Origin: Clostridiales bacterium
GTDB lineage: Bacteria > Bacillota > Clostridia > Saccharofermentanales > Saccharofermentanaceae
DNA: 64,000 nt
Assembly (NCBI GenBank): GCA_017509245.1
Contig: JAFWQC010000045.1
Coordinates: 1 to 64,000 of the forward strand
Direction: 5' to 3'
The notes beneath the pieces are model-generated. The model made no database searches, was not told the DNA's origin, and saw nothing but the letters and a program-made list of their open reading frames with translations. Position 1 is the stretch's first letter. Each line of letters opens with the position of its first letter. Position numbers and translations under genes: made by a program. Positions 54,413-62,830 of the stretch are shown here, piece by piece.

Positions 54413-55883
54413 GTTCCTTTCCAACATGAAGATCTCCCGTAAGCTTGTTGCTGTCTTTCTTGCAACATCGGTCATTGCGATGTGCGTCAATCTTTTCATC
54501 TACATTAACCTGAATCAGGCTCTGGATAAGATCAACTCCGTATTCTCGAGCAACATCAGTCTGAACGAGCTGTCAGACAGCCTGAACCAGACTCACCAGG
54601 GACTTACGGGCTATCTGGAAACCAAGGGAACTGACGATCTCGAGCTCTATTTCGCATCCTACCTGAACGTAAAACAGATGATGAGACTGCTCAACAGCAA
54701 CGTTACCGATAACAACGTAAAGCTCGCGGAGCGCGATATCAGGGAAATGCTCGACACTTACCTTAAGACGGCTGACGAAGCAGTCCAGGCAAAGCGAGGC
54801 AGGAACATCGATGAATACACTGCAAAATATAATGAGTGCACCAGAATAAAGGATTATCTCAACACATATATCTACTCGGTCAACAATGAGCAGTTCAGAA
54901 CGAACTCGGAAAACTACATGGCGCTCGTAAATTCATTGAGATATACGGAGATCATGAGCATGCTGATCTTCGCTGTCGCATCCGTCATGAATGTTCTCCT
55001 CATAATCATCCTGACGAGTACGATCACGAGGCCTTTGACAAGGCTCTCGTCCAAAGCCGAGGAGATCATATCTGCCGGAAGCCCTGAGAATATCGAACCC
55101 CTGGAAGTAAGATCCGGTGACGAAGTCGGTAAGGTTACCATGGCGTTCAACGAGATGCTCGCATCCATCAAGGATTACATCGCGCGTATCAGGACCCAGC
55201 TCATTACGCAGAGTGAGATGAAGGAAAAGAACCTTCTCATGGAGACGCACCTTAAGGATGCGCAGCTTAAGTATCTTCAGTCCCAGATAAATCCTCACTT
55301 CCTGTTCAATACGCTTAACGCGGGCGCACAGCTTGCCATGATGGAGGGTGCTGACAGGACGGTCGAATATATAAGGAACATGGCTGACTTCTTCCGTTAC
55401 AACGTAAAGAAGAGTTCCGAGACGGTAAAGCTCTCCGAGGAGATCGAACTTGTTGATTCATACATGTATATCCTTAACGTAAGATTTGCCGGAGAGATGC
55501 TTTTCGAGAAAGACATAGACGAGAGCCTTCTTAACGTAATGGTTCCGTCCATGATCATCCAGCCTCTGGTCGAGAACTCAATAAAATACGGCATCAAGGA
55601 CTTAGAGCCCGGCGAGGGCAAGGTCACGCTCTCCGTATACCGCGAAGACGGATTCGCCTGCATCAGGGTCAGTGACAATGGTATCGGCACAGATGAAGAG
55701 ATCATCGAGAAGATCATGAATCACGAGAAAAAGCCCTCTGAGACGAGAGGCGTAGGAATAACGAATGTTATGTCGAGGCTCGATCTTTACTACAACAACA
55801 AGGAAGTTTTCGAGATGAAGAGCCGCAAGAATGAAGGAACACACGTAACGATAAAGATACCGTTGGAGGACACAAATGTATAA
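54399..55883 (+). CDS. Sensor histidine kinase (YesM/LytS-like)
   Basis: This 494-residue kinase has membrane helices near residues 14-34 and 186-206 around a ~150-residue outer domain. A HAMP segment follows, then a His-kinase box SQINPHFLFNTL with the phosphorylated His near 300, and an HATPase domain with VENSIKYGI and SDNGIGTD. It is the partner of the response regulator that overlaps its end by 8 bases. The anchored sugar-binding sensor is encoded just before it. Confidence 0.93.
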   Translation: MKLDKFLSNMKISRKLVAVFLATSVIAMCVNLFIYINLNQALDKINSVFSSNISLNELSDSLNQTHQGLTGYLETKGTDDLELYFASYLNVKQMMRLLNSNVTDNNVKLAERDIREMLDTYLKTADEAVQAKRGRNIDEYTAKYNECTRIKDYLNTYIYSVNNEQFRTNSENYMALVNSLRYTEIMSMLIFAVASVMNVLLIIILTSTITRPLTRLSSKAEEIISAGSPENIEPLEVRSGDEVGKVTMAFNEMLASIKDYIARIRTQLITQSEMKEKNLLMETHLKDAQLKYLQSQINPHFLFNTLNAGAQLAMMEGADRTVEYIRNMADFFRYNVKKSSETVKLSEEIELVDSYMYILNVRFAGEMLFEKDIDESLLNVMVPSMIIQPLVENSIKYGIKDLEPGEGKVTLSVYREDGFACIRVSDNGIGTDEEIIEKIMNHEKKPSETRGVGITNVMSRLDLYYNNKEVFEMKSRKNEGTHVTIKIPLEDTNV

Positions 55884-57471
55884 GCTCATGCTCGCAGATG
55901 ACGAGGGCATCGTAAGAGAATCGCTCAAGTTCATAGTAGATAAAGAGTATCCGGGAATTTTCGAGACTTTCGAAGCAAAGACCGGACGACGCGTAATTGA
56001 GCTCGCCGATGAGGTGCGTCCTGATATCGCATTCATGGATATCAGAATGCCGGGTATAAACGGAATCGACGCCATGAAGGAGATCAGAAGGACCAACCCC
56101 AACATCGTTTTTGTCGTCATCTCCGCATATGACAAATTCGATTATGCCAAGCAGGCTCTGAATCTGGGCGTTATCGACTACATCAACAAGCCCTTCGACA
56201 AGGCTCAGATCGTCGCTGTATTGAAGAAAGCGATGGAGGAAGTTGACCGTGTCAGGGAGCAGCGTTCAAGAGAACTCGAGATCAAGGAGAAGCTCGATTC
56301 GATAGTTCCGATCATCGAGAACGGCCTTATTCAGGACCTCCTGTCACACGAGCATTTCAATGAAAACATCGAAGAATATAAAAAGCTTCTTGAGATCGAT
56401 GAGAAATACGGTCTCATGCTTGCCATCGTGGGCGGCGACCGTGAACCCGGCGGTTACATGCGCGGTGCAGTCCCTGCGAGTGTCAAGACCCAGAAGAATT
56501 ATGAGACGGTCCTTCTTGTTATTTCCGATAACTTCAAGTGCATAACGGGTTCCGTAATGGGCAATAAGATCCCTGTTCTTATCCCGTGTGCGAAAAGTTC
56601 CATTACGCCTGAAGAATATCAGAAGATAGTCGATTCCGCGAAGAAGACACAGGAGGAGTTAACGGAGGCATTAGGTCTTGATTTCAGGATCGGAATTGGA
56701 CCCGTAAAGCCCCTTTCTGATATGGCGGATTCATACAGCGAAGCGCTTTCCGTTCTTGCCACCACAAAGCAGACGGTCGCTGAGAGCGTCGACCTTCCTG
56801 AAGGATGCGAATACGATACGGACTATCCGTTAAAGACCGAGAAAGCTCTCTTTGACGCGATATCACAGGGTGACGTTAGAAAGTCCGCAGAGCAGGCGAG
56901 CCTCTTCTTTGACTGGATGGAAAGAAGTTCCGGCGGTGCGATGAGCGACATCTGTCTCAAGGTCCTCGAGTTCGTGCTCTGGGGTGAGAGACTTGCGTAC
57001 ACCAACGGCGGTCACGTATATCACTTCATGTCCAGAAGCGAGTATCTGCCCGAGATCAATTCCATGAAGAGCTATGATGAATTAAGGCTCTGGTTCTTAA
57101 GTCACATAGAGCGTGCGGTCAACATGATCAACACCGCCAATGCGGCAAAGACCGAAGATGTTGCAGGCAAAGCTAAGAAATACATTGATATGCATTATCA
57201 GGAGGATATCTCGCTCGATGATATTTCCGGCATGTATGACATAAGCCCGTTCTATTTCAGCAAGGTCTTCAAGACACAGACGGGCGTTACATTTACGGAT
57301 TATCTGACGGGAGTCAGGGTCAACAAGGCAAGAGAACTTCTTGAGGGTACGAATAAATCAATGAAGGAGATATGTTCTGAAGTCGGATATTCCGATCCGA
57401 ACTACTTCAGCCGTATCTTCAAAAAGAATACGGGCGTTACTCCGACCGAGTATAAGGAAGGCAAAAGATGA
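55876..57471 (+). CDS. Response regulator, AraC type (YesN-like)
   Basis: This 531-residue protein has an N-terminal receiver domain (DD at 8-9, phospho-Asp near 55 in FMDIRMPG, and Lys near 111 in NKPFD), a long middle region and a C-terminal AraC pair of helix-turn-helix motifs (DISLDDISGMYDISPFYFSK and MKEICSEVGYSDPNYFSRIF). It overlaps both the kinase and the next gene. It probably binds the repeated sites at 58559-58666 upstream of the sugar importer. Confidence 0.94.
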   Translation: MYKLMLADDEGIVRESLKFIVDKEYPGIFETFEAKTGRRVIELADEVRPDIAFMDIRMPGINGIDAMKEIRRTNPNIVFVVISAYDKFDYAKQALNLGVIDYINKPFDKAQIVAVLKKAMEEVDRVREQRSRELEIKEKLDSIVPIIENGLIQDLLSHEHFNENIEEYKKLLEIDEKYGLMLAIVGGDREPGGYMRGAVPASVKTQKNYETVLLVISDNFKCITGSVMGNKIPVLIPCAKSSITPEEYQKIVDSAKKTQEELTEALGLDFRIGIGPVKPLSDMADSYSEALSVLATTKQTVAESVDLPEGCEYDTDYPLKTEKALFDAISQGDVRKSAEQASLFFDWMERSSGGAMSDICLKVLEFVLWGERLAYTNGGHVYHFMSRSEYLPEINSMKSYDELRLWFLSHIERAVNMINTANAAKTEDVAGKAKKYIDMHYQEDISLDDISGMYDISPFYFSKVFKTQTGVTFTDYLTGVRVNKARELLEGTNKSMKEICSEVGYSDPNYFSRIFKKNTGVTPTEYKEGKR

Positions 57472-58496
57472 TGAAAAGAGTTATTGCTGTTTTAATGATA
57501 TTCACACTCCTTCTGTGTTCCGGATGCAAGACGCCCGAACACAAGGAAGTCACGCCGACGAAGAAGGTCAGCGGTTACACGATAGGTCTGTCCTTTGACT
57601 CGTTCGTTATCGAGAGGTGGACAAGGGACAGAAATGTTTTCGTATCCGAAGCAGCCAAGTTAGGTGCTGATGTCAACGTGCAGTCTGCGGGCGGTGATGT
57701 CCAGACACAGATAGACCAGATCAAGCATTTTATCGAGCTCGAAGTCGACGCGATCGTGATAATCACGGCCGATGCCGTGGAACTTGCAGATGTTCTTAAG
57801 GAAGCAAAGAACAAGGGCATCCCGGTCATTTGCTATGACAGACTCGTAATGAATGCTGATGCGGATCTTTATATCTCTTTTGATAACGAGATGGTCGGAA
57901 AAGAGATGGCAAATGCTATTTGTAACAATGTTCCGGAAGGCGGAACGATCGTCGAGATCATGGGTCCTGAGTCCGATTACAACGTTGCCCAGGTAATGAG
58001 AGGATTTGACAGCATTTGTGAAGAGCACGGGATGAACATCACGCTCAAATACAATTGTGATAACTGGAGACCTGAGCTCGCTTACGATTTTGTTAATGAT
58101 AATTTCGAAGAGATCTCACAGGCGGATGCGATAATGTGCGGCAATGATGCGCTTGCGGGTGAAGCAATACATGCCCTGGCCGAAAGAGGTTTTGCCGGCA
58201 AGATCTTTGTTACCGGTCAGGATGCCGATCTTGAAGCATGCCAGAGGCTTGTGGAAGGTACTCAGCTTGTTACCGTATATAAGCCCGTTGAAAAACTTGC
58301 CGTCCTTGCAGCCGAATGTGCCGTAAAACTTGCTTCAGGAGATTCGATCAGTGATGCGGACAGATTCTTTGACGGAACGCAGGATATTCCTTACATAGCC
58401 ATCGAACCTTATGGCGTAACGATTGATAACCTGGACAACGTAATCATTGACAGTGGTTTCCATTTAAGAGAAGAGATCTACATGAACGAGAGCTGA
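57468..58496 (+). CDS. Sugar-binding lipoprotein in the sensor operon
   Basis: This 342-residue lipoprotein has lipobox LLLCSGC followed by a ribose/xylose-type binding domain, with GYTIGLSFDSFVIERWT and IPVICYDRLVMNAD. It overlaps the response regulator by 4 bases, so it belongs to the sensor operon rather than to the importer operon. It could deliver sugar to the kinase complex or to the importer encoded downstream. Confidence 0.88.
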   Translation: MMKRVIAVLMIFTLLLCSGCKTPEHKEVTPTKKVSGYTIGLSFDSFVIERWTRDRNVFVSEAAKLGADVNVQSAGGDVQTQIDQIKHFIELEVDAIVIITADAVELADVLKEAKNKGIPVICYDRLVMNADADLYISFDNEMVGKEMANAICNNVPEGGTIVEIMGPESDYNVAQVMRGFDSICEEHGMNITLKYNCDNWRPELAYDFVNDNFEEISQADAIMCGNDALAGEAIHALAERGFAGKIFVTGQDADLEACQRLVEGTQLVTVYKPVEKLAVLAAECAVKLASGDSISDADRFFDGTQDIPYIAIEPYGVTIDNLDNVIIDSGFHLREEIYMNES

Positions 58497-58502
58497 GTTA
58501 TT

Positions 58503-58666
58503 TTTTCGCGCGCGAAAATATAAATACTTTACAGCTATATCGGACATTTGTTGAAAATGTGGCTAAACTGCCGTATTTAGCACAATCTTGATATTTTTGT
58601 GATATGTAACGCAAGATAGTGCTAAATTGCCACAGAACCTTATGACAATTAGCCAAAAATATCAAG
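58503..58666. promoter_or_regulatory. Repeated regulatory sites upstream of the sugar importer
   Basis: A perfect palindrome TTTTCGCGCGCGAAAA (58503-58518) follows the previous stop. GTGGCTAAACTGCC (58559-58572) recurs as GTGCTAAATTGCC (58619-58631), and TTTAGCAC (58576-58583) is inverse to GTGCTAAA. CTTGATATTTTTG (58587-58599) is inverse to CAAAAATATCAAG (58654-58666). These nested direct and inverted sites are candidates for the AraC-type response regulator. Confidence 0.75.
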
Positions 58667-58751
58667 AATGTCGATATGCAACTCCTATATGGGTAATGAT
58701 AATGTGTACGTGGCAAGGATTGCCGATATTACTTAATAGGAGGAATTTTTA

Positions 58752-59810
58752 ATGTTTAAGAAAATTCTTGGAACAATTATCTGCGCTGCAATCGCATGTG
58801 CTGCATTGACAGGCTGCGCCGGTTCCGGAAAGAAGAAGGTTGGTATCTCAATGCCTACACAGGACCTTCAGAGATGGAATCAGGACGGTTCTTACATGAA
58901 GGAGAAGTTCGAAGCAGCTGGCTACGAAGTTGACCTTCAGTATGCAGGCAACAAGGCTGACGTTCAGCTCTCACAGATCGAGGATATGATCAACACAGGC
59001 AGCAAGGTTATCGTTATCGCTGCAGTTGAAGCTTCTTCACTCGGACAGGCTCTTGATAAGGCTGCTAAGAAGAAGATCCCCGTTATCGCTTATGACCGTC
59101 TCCTTATGAGCAATGAGAATGTTTCATACTATGCTACATTCGATAACTACAAGGTTGGTCAGATCCAGGGTGAGTTCGTAAGAGACGCACTCAAGCTTGA
59201 TTCAACAGATGGCCCTTACAACATCGAGTTTACAGCTGGTGACCCCGGTGACAACAATGCCGGCGTATTCTTCCAGGGTGCTATGGACGTTCTTAAGCCT
59301 TACCTCGATTCCGGCAAGCTCGTTTGCGTATCCGGTCAGACAGATTTCGATTCTGTTGCTACAACTAAGTGGGATTCCGCTACAGCACAGGCTAGAGCAG
59401 AGAGTATCATTGGTAGCTACTCTAACAAGAACATCGATGCATGGCTTTGCTCCAACGACTCTACAGCTCAGGGCGTTGTTACAGCTCTCGACTCCAGCTA
59501 CAACAGTGCTGGTAGAAACGGTCAGTGGCCGATCATCACAGGTCAGGACTGCGACATCGTTTCCATGAAGAACATGCTCGCTGGTAAGCAGACAATGTCA
59601 ATCTTCAAGGATACACGTACACTCGCTGAGAGAACAGTTATCATGGTTAACGATATCCTCGCTGGTAAGACACCTGAGACAAACAGCGAATATGACAACA
59701 AGGCTAAGCAGGTTCCTTCTTACCTCTGCGATCCGGTATTTGCTGATATCAACAACTACAAGACGATCCTTATCGATTCAGGTTACTATTCTGAAGCAGA
59801 TCTTGCTTAA
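58752..59810 (+). CDS. Multiple sugar-binding lipoprotein (ChvE/XylF-like)
   Basis: This 352-residue lipoprotein has lipobox LTGC (Cys 22), then KKVGISMPTQDLQRWNQDGS. A two-lobed sugar-binding fold follows, with IPVIAYDRLLMSNENVSYY and CDPVFADINNYKT near the end. TAGGAGG precedes the ATG. It is the binding protein of the ATPase/permease operon that follows, separated by a stem-loop. Codons such as GCT and AAC are favoured, as in highly expressed genes. A broken relative lies at 37094-38244. The ligand is probably a pentose or hexose. Confidence 0.93.
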   Translation: MFKKILGTIICAAIACAALTGCAGSGKKKVGISMPTQDLQRWNQDGSYMKEKFEAAGYEVDLQYAGNKADVQLSQIEDMINTGSKVIVIAAVEASSLGQALDKAAKKKIPVIAYDRLLMSNENVSYYATFDNYKVGQIQGEFVRDALKLDSTDGPYNIEFTAGDPGDNNAGVFFQGAMDVLKPYLDSGKLVCVSGQTDFDSVATTKWDSATAQARAESIIGSYSNKNIDAWLCSNDSTAQGVVTALDSSYNSAGRNGQWPIITGQDCDIVSMKNMLAGKQTMSIFKDTRTLAERTVIMVNDILAGKTPETNSEYDNKAKQVPSYLCDPVFADINNYKTILIDSGYYSEADLA

Positions 59811-59832
59811 TCAATAAGCATTATGCCCTTTG

Positions 59833-59854
59833 CAGGCGGGGGAAACCCCGCCTG
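59833..59854 (+). terminator. Stem-loop between binding protein and ATPase genes
   Basis: CAGGCGGGG and CCCCGCCTG form a perfect 9-bp stem with a GAAA loop. No T-run follows, so it likely acts as an mRNA-stabilising or partial-termination site that raises the level of the binding protein over the ATPase and permeases. Confidence 0.75.
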
Positions 59855-59954
59855 TATATTGGGGGCAAACCATTTTTTTGAACAAAACTCTTTTCTACAA
59901 ACAAACTCAAGATACAAAGAAACAAAAAATTATTACTAGCGAAAGAGGCGACAC

Positions 59955-61544
59955 ATGGCAAAAGTTTTGCTTGAGATGAAAAGCATAACCAAAACTTTTC
60001 CGGGCGTTAAGGCTCTCGACAACGTCAACCTGAAGGTTGCAGAGGGGGAGATCCACGCGCTGGTCGGCGAGAACGGTGCCGGTAAATCGACATTGATGAA
60101 CGTTCTCAGCGGTATTTATCCGTTTGGCACCTATGAAGGCGACATAGTATACGACGGCGAAGTATGCAGATTTCATAAGATCAAAGATTCCGAGAAAAAG
60201 GGAATCGTTATTATCCACCAGGAACTCGCATTGGTCCCTTATCTGACCATCGGCGAGAATATGTTCCTCGGTAATGAACAGGGAAGCAAATGGTGTATCG
60301 ACTGGAACAAGACCTATGCGGAAGCAGATAAATATCTTGAGATGGTAGGTCTTACGGATTCCTCGAAAACACTTATTAAAGATATTGGTACAGGTAAGCA
60401 GCAGCTCGTAGAGATCGCAAAGGCATTGGCTAAGAACGCCAAGCTCCTTATCTTGGATGAGCCTACTTCATCACTTAACGAGACTGATTCAAGAGCACTT
60501 CTTGACCTCATGAAGAAGCTCCAGAAAGAGCAGGGAATGACGATGATCATTATCTCCCACAAGCTCAACGAAGTCTCATATGTAGCAGATAAGATCACGG
60601 TCGTAAGAGACGGTTCCACGATCGAGACTCTTGATTCAAAGACAGATGATATCTCGGAGACGAGGATCATCAAGGGCATGGTAGGCCGTGAGATTACCGA
60701 CAGATTCCCGAAGCGTCATGACGTCCGGATCGGTGATGTCATGATGGAAGTCAACAATTGGACTGTCTATCACCCTGAATTCTCTGAGCGTAAGGTCGTT
60801 GACGATGTATCGATCAACGTCCGTTCAGGCGAAGTTGTAGGTATCTACGGACTTATGGGCGCCGGCCGTACAGAGCTTGCGATGAGTATTTTCGGAAGAT
60901 CATACGGAATCGGAATCTCAGGCGAGTTGAAACTCGGTGGACGCCGCGTTACGTTGAAGAGCCCCAAGATGGCTATCAAAGCCGGTCTAGCTTATGTAAC
61001 TGAAGACCGTAAGGGTAACGGACTCGTTCTGTCCAACTCGATCCTGAGGAATACCACACTTGCAAATCTCGAAGGCGTCAGCACCGGCGGTATCTTCCTC
61101 GATCAGGATAAGGAGACTGAAGTTGCCCAGGAATATGTTGAGAAGCTCAGAACGAAGACTCCTTCCGTTGAGCAGCTCGTAGGCAATCTCTCAGGCGGTA
61201 ACCAGCAGAAGGTCCTCCTCGCAAAGTGGATGTTCGCTAATCCGGATGTCCTCATTCTCGACGAACCTACAAGAGGTATCGACGTAGGTGCGAAGTATGA
61301 GATCTACTGCATCATCAATGATCTTGCCAAGGCAGGTAAGTCTGTCATCATGATCTCTTCAGAACTTCCTGAAGTCATCGGTATGAGCGACAGGATATAT
61401 ATCATGAACCAGGCAAAGATAGTAGGTGAAATGAAAGCTTCCGAAGCTACACAGGAAAACATCATGGCTTGCATCGTTGGTGTAAGAGGCGAATCCGAGA
61501 ACGCTGAGTCTGTTAACGCTGACAGCGTAGGAAGTGAGGCATAA
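59955..61544 (+). CDS. Sugar ABC transporter ATP-binding protein (MmsA/XylG-like)
   Basis: This 529-residue protein has two ABC domains, as in RbsA/XylG/MglA. Domain 1 has Walker [10 protein letters not shown], signature-like [13 protein letters not shown] and Walker [10 protein letters not shown]. Domain 2 begins around residue 265 with the degenerate loop GLMGAGRTE, then LSGGNQQKV and [14 protein letters not shown]. It energises sugar import with the adjacent permeases. The start is preceded by AAAGAGG. Confidence 0.95.
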   Translation: MAKVLLEMKSITKTFPGVKALDNVNLKVAEGEIHALVGENGAGKSTLMNVLSGIYPFGTYEGDIVYDGEVCRFHKIKDSEKKGIVIIHQELALVPYLTIGENMFLGNEQGSKWCIDWNKTYAEADKYLEMVGLTDSSKTLIKDIGTGKQQLVEIAKALAKNAKLLILDEPTSSLNETDSRALLDLMKKLQKEQGMTMIIISHKLNEVSYVADKITVVRDGSTIETLDSKTDDISETRIIKGMVGREITDRFPKRHDVRIGDVMMEVNNWTVYHPEFSERKVVDDVSINVRSGEVVGIYGLMGAGRTELAMSIFGRSYGIGISGELKLGGRRVTLKSPKMAIKAGLAYVTEDRKGNGLVLSNSILRNTTLANLEGVSTGGIFLDQDKETEVAQEYVEKLRTKTPSVEQLVGNLSGGNQQKVLLAKWMFANPDVLILDEPTRGIDVGAKYEIYCIINDLAKAGKSVIMISSELPEVIGMSDRIYIMNQAKIVGEMKASEATQENIMACIVGVRGESENAESVNADSVGSEA

Positions 61545-61546
61545 CG

Positions 61547-62830
61547 ATGGGCGCAGGTAAAATAAAGAATTTCTTAAGAAAATACATGATGCTTATTGCT
61601 ACGGTAATCGTAGTTATAGCATTCTATTTCATCACTGGCGGTCAGTCATTGAATCCTGACAGTATCGACAGACTGATCTCACAGAACGCATACGTTTTCG
61701 TACTCGGTATGGGTATGCTGCTCTGTATCTTAACCGGTGGTAACATCGATCTTTCAGTAGGTTCTGTAGTCTGCTTAGCAGGCAGCGTCGGCGCCATTAT
61801 CATGCAGACAAGGCTTTTTGGTACTCTGATACCGTGGCCGGTAGCAGTAATCGTAATGCTTGTCATGGGTCTTTTGGTCGGTCTCTGGCACGGCTATTGG
61901 ATCGCATATGTAAAGGTTCCGCCTTTCATCGCAACACTCGTCGGAATGCTCGCATTCAGAGGACTTGCAAATATCTTCCTTAAGGGTAAAGACGTTATCG
62001 TTGAGAATAAGGATTTCATGAACGTGTTTGGCGGAAGTGATACCTGCTATGTTCCGGATTTCCTGAAAAATGTCGGACCTGCGTTAGAGATCGGGGGAGC
62101 TAATCTTAATAAGACTTGTATCGTATTCACGACCCTTCTTGCGCTCGGTATAGTGATCTACACTTTTTTCAATCGTGCAAGACTTATAAAGAACGGCTAC
62201 AAGGTTGATAATCTTGCAGTTGTCATCGTAAAAACGTTCCTTATCGTTGCGGTAATCTTCTGGTTCGGATATAAGCTTGCCAGCTACAGAGGTATTCCTA
62301 CGGCATTCATCTGGATAGCACTTATCCTTGTAATCTTCGCTTATATCACAACAAAAACAACATTGGGCCGCAACCTCTATGCCGTTGGCGGCAATGAGAA
62401 GGCAACAAGACTTTCCGGTATCGATACCAGAAAGGTTATGTTCAGCGCATACACTCTCATGGGTGTTCTCGCAGGTTTTGCCAGCATCCTGGTTATCGCA
62501 AGAGGCCAGAAAGCAGGACCTTCGGTCGGTGTCGGATTTGAGATGGATGCTATCGCGGCATGCTTCATCGGTGGCGCTTCCGCATACGGCGGAACAGGTT
62601 CCATCGGCGGCGTTATAATCGGTGCTACCCTGATGGGCGTTATCAATCAGGGCATGAACATCGCAGCTACACCTATTAACTATCAGAAGGTTGTTAAGGG
62701 TGTCGTACTTATCCTTGCAGTACTCTTCGACATCCTCATGCAGCTGAAGAGAAAAGGAGCAAAGAAAAAGAAAGTGAAAAAGAACGCCATAGATGTTGTA
62801 ACAACAGAGGAAGGAGGTGCTAAGTCATGA
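61547..62830 (+). CDS. Sugar ABC transporter permease 1 (MmsB/XylH-like)
   Basis: This 427-residue membrane protein has about ten helices, LTGGNIDLSVGSVVCL in an early helix region and the coupling region LGRNLYAVGGNEKATRLSGI. It ends in a very basic KKKKVKK tail. It starts two bases after the ATPase stop and overlaps the second permease by 4 bases. It forms the channel for the sugar captured by the 58752 protein. Confidence 0.93.
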   Translation: MGAGKIKNFLRKYMMLIATVIVVIAFYFITGGQSLNPDSIDRLISQNAYVFVLGMGMLLCILTGGNIDLSVGSVVCLAGSVGAIIMQTRLFGTLIPWPVAVIVMLVMGLLVGLWHGYWIAYVKVPPFIATLVGMLAFRGLANIFLKGKDVIVENKDFMNVFGGSDTCYVPDFLKNVGPALEIGGANLNKTCIVFTTLLALGIVIYTFFNRARLIKNGYKVDNLAVVIVKTFLIVAVIFWFGYKLASYRGIPTAFIWIALILVIFAYITTKTTLGRNLYAVGGNEKATRLSGIDTRKVMFSAYTLMGVLAGFASILVIARGQKAGPSVGVGFEMDAIAACFIGGASAYGGTGSIGGVIIGATLMGVINQGMNIAATPINYQKVVKGVVLILAVLFDILMQLKRKGAKKKKVKKNAIDVVTTEEGGAKS

